A DNA stretch of 64,000 nucleotides from Rugalucina vietnamica (Eukaryota; Mollusca; Bivalvia; Lucinida; Lucinidae): NCBI GenBank assembly GCA_964017185.1, contig OZ024883.1:40726395-40790394 (forward strand), given 5' to 3'. The notes beneath the pieces were generated by a model. That model worked only from the letters and a program-made list of their open reading frames with translations. It searched no databases and was not told where the DNA came from. The translations under genes were made by a program, and so were the position numbers. Each line of letters opens with the position of its first letter. Position 1 is the stretch's first letter. Shown one piece after another: positions 1-9,479 of this stretch.

Positions 1-27
1 ACACAAGGTATTAAAAAATGAAAAACA

Positions 28-217
28 CCTGGTAATACACTGGCAAGAAAAATCTTTTATGTTTTGACAAGATAAGCATCTGGCAACACACTGGTAACAC
101 ACTGGCAAGAAATAACTTAAACTTTTGAAGATAAATTTGAGCCTGGTAACACACTGGCAAGAAATGTCTTTAACTTTTCAAGAGACTGTGTCTGGCAACA
201 CACTGGCAAGAAATGTC
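28..217 (+). repeat. Left subterminal array (copy 1, partial)
   Basis: Repeated CTGGTAACACACTGGCAAG blocks, spaced roughly 55-75 bp with AT-rich filler. The array continues leftwards out of the window, and copy 2 shows its full extent at 26092-26593. Confidence 0.85.
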
Positions 218-234
218 TTAACATATGGCAAAGG

Positions 235-329
235 TCAATAAAGGTTGGGGTTCCTGTGGGAATTACTGGTCCCTCTCACAACACTGTCAGGAAGTCCCTC
301 CACATTCACAATGGATTCATGACCAATTT
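235..329 (-). CDS. Candidate terminal exon, unknown protein
   Basis: On the minus strand a long pyrimidine tract ending TTTCAG precedes an open frame reading IGHESIVNVEGLPDSVVRG and then a TGA stop at 235-237. The acceptor-plus-stop layout fits a last coding exon. No upstream partner exon in matching phase could be tied to it and no family is recognised. The poly-A/T run may simply mimic a splice acceptor. An identical copy lies at 26611-26705. Confidence 0.3.
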
Positions 330-539
330 CTGAAAAAAAAAAAAAAAAAAAAATACATGTAATAATAATATGAAATGAATTATACTTACTCTGAATAACA
401 AAGCTAATTTGGTTCATTTGATCATAATTAAGATTATAAAACTTTCTTCATGCTCCACACAGCTGAGCATAAAATTTGGCTTGAATTTTCACTGACACTG
501 TAAGCCTCTGCAATGACTGATTAATTTAGTCCAAAGCCT

Positions 540-690
540 ATAACTAAGGTTATGTTGGGAACTTGGGGCGGACAGCTATTACCCTTGTAAAATCATTTCT
601 ATGGCAAGCCCCACAGAGGCAGATTACCAGTATTTTATGCTCATTTTTTCACCACTAGCTGTTCTTGAATCAGTAGAAGAAGAATGACAA
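540..690 (+). repeat. Degenerate SINE-like fragment
   Basis: The wording TTGGGAACTTGGGGC, GCAAGCCCCACAGAGGCAG, TTACCAGTATT and TTTTTTCACCACTAG is shared loosely with 52660-52790 and 61590-61765, so a dispersed family is likely. Copy 2 is at 26916-27066. Confidence 0.4.
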
Positions 691-767
691 TATAAATGCC
701 ACCCAATGAGTCATTGTGCACTTAACTAAATATTTCTGAGCAAAAATACCTGACTGATAAGAAATAC

Positions 768-874
768 CTTCTAGAGCTACATGCCATGGCCCTGTGTTGT
801 CGCACGCTCTTGTTTCTGCAGAGGTCGCCGTCTTTTAGTGGAAGGCAATTGTGACTTCTTTTCGGTTGGCGCAT
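768..874 (-). CDS. Candidate exon with splice donor, unknown
   Basis: The minus-strand open frame starts ATGCGCCAACCG and ends in AGAAG followed by the donor GTATTTC. It reads RSHNCLPLKDGDLCRNKSV in part, with two cysteines and many basic residues. An in-frame stop lies just before the ATG. Its phase does not join cleanly to the exon at 235-329. It could be decayed passenger sequence. Copy 2 is at 27144-27250. Confidence 0.25.
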
Positions 875-1104
875 TTATCTGCATACTTCATAGTATGCCA
901 GCTTTTGCATTTATCTAGAAATGAACAAATTAAATCATACTGATGACTGCTAAAGCACGAATACAACAAAACAAGCTTGTACAATGAATGTGAATCGAGG
1001 GATTCATGTGAGGATAGCCGGATGGCTACCTTTTTGGGATACAGCTAGTCATCTTGCTTTTTCTTGCATGTTGTAACATTTTTGTGATTTTTTTAATTGT
1101 TTAG

Positions 1105-1351
1105 TTTTACTGCCTGGTGTCTGTGTTGGGATTTTAAATTTAATTTACCCTATTCACACGAGTGTAACATGCAGTTTTTTTGCTCAGAATGTGGTGTACA
1201 AAATTTGGTGCACATTTTGTATAAGAACACCAAATTTCAGACTTTTTCCATAGATGTACAGTCATCGGACCCTGTGCAGGTTAAAGATCCCTCGGAGGAC
1301 TGCCGGGACCCATTGGATCTGAACAGTTTACTGATGAATGATCCAAAATGA
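1105..1351 (+). CDS. Candidate terminal exon with CxxC, unknown
   Basis: A T-rich tract ending TTTAG is followed by an open frame of about 82 codons with the segment MQFFCSECGVQNLVHILYKN and a C-terminus DPLDLNSLLMNDPK before a stop. The single CxxC and the acidic tail look protein-like, but no family is recognised and no upstream exon was linked. Copy 2 is at 27481-27727. Confidence 0.3.
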
Positions 1352-1670
1352 GGATTAAATCCTGGCACTTTAAGCCAGGCTATGGTGCCAGTTTTCTCCG
1401 GCCACACAGGTGTTACAAATGTTGAATTATTAATATATATTTTTTTTTGTGGGGGGAGGGTACAATTTCAGTTATATACTGGGAAACACACTTTATATTA
1501 TTATTTGTGCGGGTAGGCATTTTTTGGGGGGGAGGGGGGGGGGGGGGTTGATACAGAGGCTGGGACAACATTTGGCAAAATTTCAGAGAGACCCCACCAC
1601 ACACACAAACCAGCCCTACTGTACAATGTCACCAAGCTGGTGGTTTCCCCTCATAGTAAGTTCGTAAAAT

Positions 1671-2201
1671 CAGGGTCTCTATAGAAGGGGTCAAGAATCT
1701 TTGTCCTATGTTCAAAACTCTTGTATGTCAGTTTCGTATTTACTCACCTATAAAACATACATTAAAAATTTATAATTAATGTCAATTTACCATAATTCTG
1801 TTATTAATTCTTTCATTTTTTCTATATCAGAACATGCTAAATTATCTAGTGTACATTAATAATAGTACTATAGTTAGGTATTTATATCTGTTTTGATTTA
1901 ATATGTACCACAGTGTCCATTTTCACACTTTTTCATGCATTTTCACAATTTTCTGGAACATTGCGCAATTTATTTTGTTGAAAATTGTATGAATGTGAAG
2001 CTGATATGATGCATTGCTTATTGGAATGTATTTTATATCTTTGTTTTTTCACGATTTTTACCTTGGTGATAAATTCACTTTTGAGCAAGTTTTTTAACAA
2101 CCTCTTACACTGTCCATATATATGGTACTTGACATACCTGAGTTTTTTGATTATTGGAAAAATCAATACATAGTTTCTTGACCCCTTCTATAGAGACCCT
2201 G
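1671..2201. mobile_element. hAT-like non-autonomous element
   Basis: It starts CAGGGTCTCTATAGAAGGGG and ends with its exact reverse complement, with 27 bp of perfect TIR in all. Direct repeats GTAAAAT (1664-1670 and 2202-2208) flank it. CAGGG termini suit hAT, although hAT usually makes 8-bp duplications and 7 are seen. The interior is AT-rich with no coding potential. It is nested in the giant element, so it predates duplication. Copy 2 is at 28047-28577. Confidence 0.8.
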
Positions 2202-2595
2202 GTAAAATTGAAGTTGCCCCACCCACTAATCAAAACTTTTTGGACGACAGGAGCAGGCCAAAACCCTTTCACTGTTTCGGGTCGGCTCATTTTAAGCTCA
2301 ACTGTCTTCATTTCATCAGACTCTTACCAGTTTGTTTAGCAAAGTACTTGTCTAGTTTCTGTTGTGACATTATGGAAATTTCTAAATTGTCGCGCGTACA
2401 AAAACTTTTTCATTTTATAGACCGGAAATAATCAATAGGCGAACTCGTTTAATTAAGAATGTAATACGTCGTTATCGGCGCAGCGTAGGCCATAGTCTGT
2501 AAACGGCGACGCTATCGAGTTGAGTCGATCAGTCTCAGGCTAAATTTAGAACTTTGTCACGGGGAAAAACATTTTGGGTTGAAATACATCGAGCA

Positions 2596-2598
<3 letters not shown>

Positions 2599-2645
<47 letters not shown>
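2599..2645. repeat. Poly-T tract
   Basis: A T run of about 45 bases, preserved at the same length at 28975-29021 in copy 2. This is notable because such runs mutate quickly. Confidence 0.9.
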
Positions 2646-2650
<5 letters not shown>

Positions 2651-2843
2651 AAAGTAGAAAAAAAGTAGATGGCGCAAATCGGCAGACTAGACGGCGATAT
2701 CGCCGGCCGTGCGATATCGCCGCCAGCTGCTTTTGAGAGCACTGAACTGTTACAAGCTTTAATTAATAAAAGGGCCGATTTTTGAGCCTGCAAATGATTT
2801 TCTCTTCGATTTTGGGTCTCAATTCTAACTTGGGTTGGCAGGC

Positions 2844-2875
<32 letters not shown>
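2844..2875 (+). repeat. (GATA)n microsatellite
   Basis: About eight GATA units, with the same count at 29220-29251 in copy 2. Confidence 0.9.
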
Positions 2876-3385
2876 CGTGTGCTTAATGATTCATTACTGC
2901 TTCGATTAATGAACCGTAACTGCTCAATTAACTTCTTTATCTGGCACGTGCCGGGTGACTAAGATATAAAGTTATTTGAGTATAACTCATGACAATAGCT
3001 AAAATGGTTGATGATGAACTTCGAAATGCATACAAAGGCCAAACGAAGTGAGAAAACGTAGAAACCATTTTGTTTCCAAGCTTTTCCCTGTTTGTTACTC
3101 ATTAGAATCATGGTGTTTGTATATTTTGTACGTGCCAAGATGTTTTCTGGTTAAATTGGCCTCCATTTTGTAAGAAAGGCAACTGTTCTGTTCTGTTCGT
3201 AAATCCCACCTGTAGGAGCACCTCCTTGCGGAGTAAAAGTTAAGTCATATAAAATAAATAAGATACAAGAAGTCACACTTCACTGTCACACAAACCTTCA
3301 GAAAAAAATCACAAATGAAGTTTACACAGTAAAATCCACTGTATATATACACTTAAAAAAAGTTATATTGACAATCACCGAGTAG

Positions 3386-4021
3386 CTAAGTCTTGGTTGA
3401 AGCCCGTTTGGCAACAACAGAGCAGGCAAATTTGTAAAAGCCCCAGTCCTTCCTTTGACAGTCTGTGCTGCAAAATCTAGTGATGTGACAGCGGGCACAG
3501 CGCTTGAGTTCAGTTCCCTCTACAGTTAGCACACACTCCTGTATCACCGAAATCGTCGTCACTGTCAATGTTGCTATTAGAAGGTAGGAAGTCCTTTAGG
3601 ATGGCCTGTTCCTCATGTAAAGTAGCCGGAAGGGCAACACTCGACACCTGGCTATCAGAATGTGTGGAGCTGCTTGTCGGGCTACTAGGTTCAGATTCCA
3701 CCAGCACATATTGATCGGTTCTCTTTTGATATCTGATCTCCGATGAAAGGTCCAGTTCTTTGGGAACGGATTCAGGTTCCTTAGGAACGGCTTCAGAAGT
3801 AGCACGTTTCGGTGAGGTAGCTTTTTCAGCAGCCTTCTTCTCCAGGAAACGTTGCTGTCTCTTTCGAGCACGTCGTTTGGTAACTCAGCGTTTTGTTGTT
3901 TCGTAGAGCTCCTCCTTTGACTTTTCGGCGCACCCGGACTTGAACCACTTACTGTATTTACAGTGTGCCGTTCGTTATTGCGAACGTAGAAGTACATTAT
4001 CTGAACGGTAGAATAATACAA
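3386..4021 (-). pseudogene. Decayed MYND zinc-finger gene captured in giant element
   Basis: Read on the minus strand, an N-terminal part (MYFYVRNNERHTVNTVSGSS) leads, after a frame change near 3890, into a lysine/glutamate-rich stretch (RRARKRQQRFLEKKAAEK). A Ser/Pro/Asp-rich linker follows (SEPSSPTSSSTHSDS, NSNIDSDDDF). The C-terminal MYND finger starts with CANC, but a stop and second frame change near 3525 separate it from ELKRCARCHITRFCSTDCQ and the DWGFYKFAC end. The usual last-pair histidine is tyrosine here. MYND fingers bind zinc and proline-rich partners. Two frame breaks plus a lost ligand indicate a dead copy. The parent family beyond MYND is not recognised. Confidence 0.7.
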
Positions 4022-4509
4022 GATTTAGGTGTCCCAATTTTTTGACTTCAGTAATCACCTACTCAAAACATGGAGCAACGTTGCGTAATACATGTCATTA
4101 ATAGCCTTCAGCAATCTTTGTTTACGGTCACGTTATGGTTTATGGATAATCCCCTAGCGGGATATTGTGCATTGCTTGACTTATTTTCACAACTTTTATG
4201 GTTCACGCTTCGCGAGCAGTGAACTGTGTTGTCAAAAATGACGATTATCACTTGTGAATACATAAGCTGTTTAGGCAGCCGATACGGTTCATACACACAT
4301 TATGCTTTCTGTAAGGAAACATGATCATTCAGTTTTTAATATGCAAAAGGTAATTAAAATTACTTCATCTCCTAGTAGCATAAAGACAAACTGCAAGGAA
4401 ACGGCACCTTGGCGAATGCCTATAGGCAAACATTTTTTTCACATAGTACCACAAAGAGAAACTGTAAGAAAACGGCACCTTGGCGAAAGCCTGGCTTTTT
4501 TCTCATTCA

Positions 4510-4660
4510 CCATTTTTGCATTATCGGCTGGTTTCCTGCTGACAAAAATCAACATTGGAAAAACAGGTAACCAGAACCCCCCTCAGGGCGGTTTGTGGTT
4601 ACCTGCATTTCCAATATTGATTTTTTAAAGCTGGGAACCAGCGAATAATGCAAAAAATGG
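4510..4660. repeat. Long imperfect palindrome
   Basis: CCATTTTTGCATTATCGGCT at the left pairs with the complementary AATAATGCAAAAAATGG at the right. The inner arms (AACAGGTAACCAGAA and TTGTGGTTACCTG) pair around a GGGCGG-containing loop. It probably represents a foldback MITE. It is flanked on both sides by repeated AAACTGTAAGAAAACGGCACC-like pieces (about 4380-4500 and 4720-4830). Copy 2 is at 30886-31036. Confidence 0.65.
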
Positions 4661-4949
4661 TAAGAAAACTACACATTGGCATACAATCTCTCCTTTTTTC
4701 TTCTTTTCTCATAGTGCCATAAACGGAAACGGTAAGAACACTTCGCCTTGACAAACGATCTTTTTTTCTTCTTCTTTTATTCTTGTACCATAAAGAGAAA
4801 CTGTCAGAAAACTGCACCATGGGGGTTTCAAATCTGAGAGGAATGATAATTTGAACTGAAAATGTACAGTTTTAGTACAGCCACGATTTGTGGTGCTAAT
4901 CTGCCGCGTGTTATGTATAGAAATTGATCGAATCAGTATACGAAGATAG

Positions 4950-5176
4950 GATAGAACCTGTGTAGGATCGATCTTTAACCTGCACAGGGACTGTCCCTGC
5001 AAAGGGGTCCTCCAGGTAACGTCCCGATCCGAAGGACGGTGCACTGAGTCATGTCATCCCTGCAAACGACACGAAGAAAAGCGTGTGCGTACACCGATTT
5101 TTCCTCCCCGCAGACTATGATCGAACCTGGGAGCTCTAGCACCCGAGGCCATCGCCCTAACCACTGAGCTACCCCG
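4950..5176 (-). mobile_element. tRNA-derived SINE
   Basis: The minus strand carries an A-box-like TAGCTCAGTGGTTAGGGC and a B-box-like GGTTCGATCAT spaced as in a tRNA, then a non-tRNA body with CTCAGTGCACCGTCC and GGGACGTTACC. The acceptor-stem ends do not pair, so it is a SINE head and not a working tRNA gene. Copy 2 is at 31326-31552. Confidence 0.7.
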
Positions 5177-5751
5177 TTTAATAATGAAAAAATCAGTCAC
5201 CTGTACTATGTACAAAGCGTGGCATGGTGTAGAATCCTCTTTGCGTGTCTCCCCAGTCTACTGTCAGCAAGCTGGTTCTAGTTTGTTTATAATATGAGCT
5301 GATTACTGCTAGAAAAAATAGAAACACGCAATTCAGCTCTTTCAAAAAGTCGTTCTTTGTCATATATTTTTTGTCGAAAAAAATCGTCCTGCAACTAACG
5401 CGATATATCACGCCCTCTATCGACAGGCAGAGGCTCCAGGGAGGACAGACATGATCGACGTAATAAGACGACTGGATCAGCCGGGTTATCCTGCAACGCT
5501 GTGCGTGCTGTTGCTAGCATTTCTTATTAGCATTAATTCCAAAACAGCAACTTTGTTCAATCTCAAATGTTGATTGAATCGTCTCCTCTTAAATAGCGAT
5601 TTTTTAGCCAATTTATATTGCAAACTCGCAGCAGTAAAATGTTACCGGCCGTATGCTATGTTTCGTAGTGTTCCGCCGTTGACTTATCGACGCACCTCGT
5701 TTCAACCCCTATCTATCTATCTTTTGATTTTTTCTTCGGTCCTTTGAGACT

Positions 5752-5852
5752 GGGCCGAGTTGTCTTTTATGAATTGGGTCGAGTTGTCTTAATCCGAGAT
5801 TTTACTGGGCAGAGTTGTCCAGGGTCGAGTTGTCTTTGGGCCGAGTTGTCCT
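5752..5852 (+). repeat. CGAGTTGTC short repeat cluster
   Basis: Five units of the form GGGNCGAGTTGTCY occur at spacings of about 15-30 bp. The function is unknown. Copy 2 is at 32128-32228. Confidence 0.6.
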
Positions 5853-6189
5853 AAACCCTACTAGATAGTAACATGACACACGTTTCATGCCTATTTTTAA
5901 CATAAACAGAGAATTGTTTTTGAATTTATTGATTTTATAAATTATGCTACCATGCAGTGGCCCATAATTGTTATTAAATTTTCATTCTGTTCTATTCTAT
6001 TCTGTCGGAATATGATCGTGCATTTCCGTATAGAGTAAATACACTTTTTCAATATTGAAATTTGCCACTTTCGATAACTTTAAATGTTTTCTTTCAAAAC
6101 TATTTTGTCCTATCTTTTGTTAATTCAATCAAAAATGAGCAGTATCACAGTAGTTAGAATAATTAAGCTAAATATTTCGTGTCCGTAAT

Positions 6190-6301
6190 AGTTCGGTAGA
6201 TTCCGATGGCTTCGTACCGTGTGGCCGCGCGGCGGATGTGACGTCACAGTTCGTAGGCGCCAAAATTTGACCTGCGAGCGAGGCGTCTCCAATATGCGGT
6301 A
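6190..6301 (+). promoter_or_regulatory. CpG-rich promoter-like segment with CRE
   Basis: This is a local CpG-rich island in AT-rich DNA, including GTGGCCGCGCGGCGG, a perfect CRE palindrome TGACGTCA at 6239-6246, and GGCGCCAAAA. It lies directly before an ATG-starting exon at 6302 with a good donor. This looks like a captured housekeeping-type promoter. Activity is unproven. Copy 2 is at 32566-32677. Confidence 0.45.
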
Positions 6302-6482
6302 ATGAAATGGACAAATAACGGTAACAAACTCTCACCACACCATCTTAAACACGTGAAAGAACCGAAAAAAAAAACATCCTACAATGAATATGAGATTGGA
6401 GACGCAGGCCAGGCGACAGAGACCTGGAGACAGAACTTTCGAAATTTTCCAGCTTGGTGGCGGGCTTGGTGGTATGCAACTG
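6302..6482 (+). pseudogene. Captured spliced gene, exon 1
   Basis: The open frame runs from ATG at 6302 for 60 codons plus one base, then donor GTAAGATG. It is rich in Lys, His and Trp (NEYEIGDAGQATETWRQNFR, then WWRAWWYAT). The one-base overhang G joins in phase to the exon at 8723 (G|GG). That agreement continues to the third exon, which is strong evidence for a true spliced origin. The protein's C-terminus at 12327 is frame-broken, so the gene as a whole is judged dead here. Copy 2 is at 32678-32858. Confidence 0.55.
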
Positions 6483-6975
6483 GTAAGATGATTTTAAGTA
6501 CAAAGTAAAGGTAGTTTGGGCCCAACCGTTGGAAATCTTAGCAGATAAACTGCATTCCAACAGATTTATGAAATATGAGGCTTGACCTCAAAAATTATTT
6601 TCAAGTCCCCGGACTAAAAGTAAAGGTAGATATAATGCACCAGGATGGCGGGATCATGCGCGGATCCAGAAAATTTTCTCGGGCTGGGGAGGGGGGGGGG
6701 TCCAAATTCCCAGAAGGGGTCTGACGGAAAATTTCTCAACATGGCAAAAATTATCCAAGGATAAATCTATGGCAATTCCAGAGGGGGTCCGGACCCCCTG
6801 TCGGACTGTCCCCCGATCTGGATTTGCCCATGGGGATACCCAGGGGGAATTTAATAGGCAAATTTGACAATGTGGTCTAATTCGGCTAGATTGCACTTTC
6901 TAGTCTAGATTACATTTGGCCGATTCTGGTGAAGTAATCTAATTCCCCATCCCTAGGTCATGATGTTCTGTCTAA

Positions 6976-7244
6976 CGCACTAGTCATTGGTAATCCCGCC
7001 CCACCCCACCCCCGGGGGAATAGTGAATCCCCGGGGACAGCTGATTGGTAAAACCATGGCTAATTTCCCCCGCTGTCCACTATCTTTTCATTTCACTGCC
7101 CTCTTTGACTATAATGCAAACACCGGATAGTTCCCCGGCACTGCCAGGGCTAAGCTTTGGTAAAAACCCCGCTCATTTCCACGCTATACCTTGCCCTGTC
7201 TGGGGGGGGGGGGGTGCCGGGGCTACAAATGACTACAGTAGTGC
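6976..7244. mobile_element. Degenerate Harbinger-like MITE
   Basis: The left end CGCACTAGTCATTGGTAATC and right end CTACAAATGACTACAGTAGTGC are related to the TGCACCAGTCATTTGTAACC terminus seen at 41859 and 57979. The interior is G/C-rich with runs of C and G. Copy 2 is at 33352-33620. Confidence 0.55.
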
Positions 7245-7335
7245 TTAATTCTCAGGGGTTGGGATTTATAAATTGAAAACATTGACAGTAGTGCTTAATT
7301 CTCAGGGGTTGGGATTTATAAATTGAAAACATTGA
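7234..7335 (+). repeat. Two-unit 51-bp tandem duplication
   Basis: ACAGTAGTGCTTAATTCTCA and the following bases are repeated exactly once at a period of 51. Both units are present again in copy 2 at 33610-33711. Confidence 0.9.
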
Positions 7336-7980
7336 TAGGTGCATAAGCAATGATCAGGAACTGGCGTGATTAGAACCAAGTCCCAGCCTACAACCTATGT
7401 GGGAAAAACCAAATCCTGGGCTCTATGTTCTTACTTTAAAAGCCAAAATGCACTTCTCGCTATTGCCTATTCTACCACAAGCCTGGGACAAGGTAAAAAT
7501 AAAATGGTTGCTCCCGTATGTATGACCCGGGATGTATGAATACCATTTTCTTGCACCTCAGATCGAGTTTTCTGCTCACTACTTTGAATTTTCTTTTAAC
7601 TTAATTTCTGAACATCTGAAATCTGAGCATAAAATGACATTCAATTGTTTATTTAGTGGTGAAAGAACTTCTGATTTGAAACGAGCTAATTAAAGAGTTA
7701 CTGATTTGAAACATTTTATTCATAATTCTATAGCCGAGCAGTGATTGTCAGAATGACCCATCCCATACCCAGCGTTGGAACAGTCTGGAGATAGTGAATG
7801 GATCGTACGGACAGGATGACTCACTGTGTTAATGATATAGCGGAGATCAAGTTTGAACATCCTATACCTATTAGGGTGAGTCTTGTGACAAAAATTTAAG
7901 TCTCAAAATGATGTTTAAGTCTATTCTCCTTGAAAATAAATCTTAAAATGCATCGCCATCCTCTGACAATAAACTGTACG

Positions 7981-8240
7981 GGGTGGCCCCCGTGGCCGAG
8001 TGATTAAGGTCGCTGACTTCAGTGCACTTGATCATTCGATCATCTCACCTAGAGCTGTGGGTTAAATTCGCATCTCCCTCGGGGCACGAGTCACATGTGG
8101 GACAAACCAAGTTCTGCTTGCGAGCGTGTCAGGTGGTTTTTCACCGGGTACTCCGGTTTTCGACCCACCTACCGATTGATTTGTCTCGATATGAGTGAAA
8201 AAGCTTGAAAGGGACGTAAAACTGAATCCAAAAAAAAAAT
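7981..8240 (+). mobile_element. tRNA-derived SINE (GGGACGTAAAAC tail type)
   Basis: It starts GTGGCCGAGTGATTAAGG (A box, tRNA-Leu/Ser-like) and continues with a B-box-like GTGGGTTAAATTC. The body includes ACATGTGGGACAAACCAAG and GGTGGTTTTTCACCGG. It ends GAAAGGGACGTAAAACTGAA plus an A tract. The same family occurs at 22847-23055 on the other strand. Copy 2 is at 34357-34616. Confidence 0.8.
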
Positions 8241-8722
8241 AAACTGTAGTCAGTAATTATTTTTTTCTATCCAAAAGAATGACAACAAATGAAATCAAAT
8301 TTATTATCAAAAATACATAAAACAAATTTATGCATTCAAAACAATGTTCAGTTAAGAATTTGAAAGTCGAATCATAATGAACATGATGAAAAAATAGCAA
8401 ATTATTGAAGGAAAACTAATATTATTGTTGCAAGGGGAAAAAAGTTTTTGATTTTGAAGATCATTAATAAATTTTTTGGGTAAGGCCATTTTTCTAGGGT
8501 CGGTCGAGTATGGGGAAACAAATAAAAATTTTAATTTTGGCCTAATCATAGTATCGATTATCACTTTGGGCATCGATTAACCAGCTCTACATATGAATGT
8601 TTTTCAAGACATTGGAAATTGATACGTAATTTATGATGTGGCTGTAAGACATTGAAAATTGATACATATGATGCGGCTGTATGTTTTGCAAACACTGGCC
8701 AATGATGATTCTCTTTTCTCAG

Positions 8723-8782
8723 GGCAACCAAACAAAGTAACAGCAACCGAAGTCACCCCTTTCAAGTCTTCCACAAAACTGG
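8723..8782 (+). pseudogene. Captured spliced gene, exon 2
   Basis: A 60-bp exon with acceptor TTCTCTTTTCTCAG and donor GTAAGTTA. It reads QPNKVTATEVTPFKSSTKL in the phase expected from the exon ending at 6482, with a one-base overhang at each side. Copy 2 is at 35099-35158. Confidence 0.6.
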
Positions 8783-9200
8783 GTAAGTTATTCTTATTTT
8801 TTTTTTTTTTTATAAGGAGATACAATCAGGTTCCAAGCTTCATACACAACATTACATCTTTAAGGGAAAGTACAACTTACAAAAAATCTCACAATTAAGC
8901 AAACTGAGTCAGCAATCCTTTCCCAATTAAGTAGTGACTCAGAATATAACAATTTACCAAGTTACCAACCTAACAAAATTAAAGCAATATACATAAGAGT
9001 TGATCTCAGGTCCACTTCATTACAACTTGGTCATGCTACTGATTAGCTATCGCACCTGGTAAAGCAAGAATTCACTTAGAAAATAGTCCGACCAAGGGAA
9101 TGCAGGAAAAAAAAAAAATTTATATTTTAAAATGGGCTAACAGTCCATGCCGTCCACACTTGCATAAATTAATTTTGTTTCTGTCTCAATTTTGTTTCAG

Positions 9201-9249
9201 TCTCGGAGTCAGAAGAAAACAAACAGTACTTGCAACAGAAAACTCCAAG
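9201..9249 (+). pseudogene. Captured spliced gene, exon 3
   Basis: A 49-bp exon with acceptor CAATTTTGTTTCAG and donor GTAATAG. In the phase left by the exon ending at 8782 it reads VSESEENKQYLQQKTP, a polar helix-like segment. The next exon is uncertain. An acceptor-like TTTGCACAG near 11778 opens a frame reading GDPDLGLKSSPTAIVKGC that stops quickly. Copy 2 is at 35577-35625. Confidence 0.55.
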
Positions 9250-9479
9250 GTAATAGCATTTTTAAACACTTGTGTGAGGGATAATATGGTGTCACTATGA
9301 TTAACCCACGGATTCCCATCTAATGAACTCTTCCATCCTTAAATATTGGTAGAGTCCATTCCTGATTTTAGGGGTGCTAGGTGTAATTCATCAGGAAAAC
9401 AAGTCTGTGCAATATATACCCCCTTAAACCCCACTTTCATATAGTAAAACTGGGGTTTGCAGGGGTATACCTATTTTTT

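Noticed and set aside
1413-1604. Proline-rich minus-strand frame
   Set aside because: It reads through a G/C homopolymer; no other support.
2554-2736. Poly-phenylalanine open frame
   Set aside because: It is translation of a poly-T tract; there is no start context or domain.
5105-5176. tRNA gene on the minus strand
   Set aside because: A- and B-box words are present but the acceptor stem does not pair and a SINE body follows. The same applies at 7981, 53286 and 57112.
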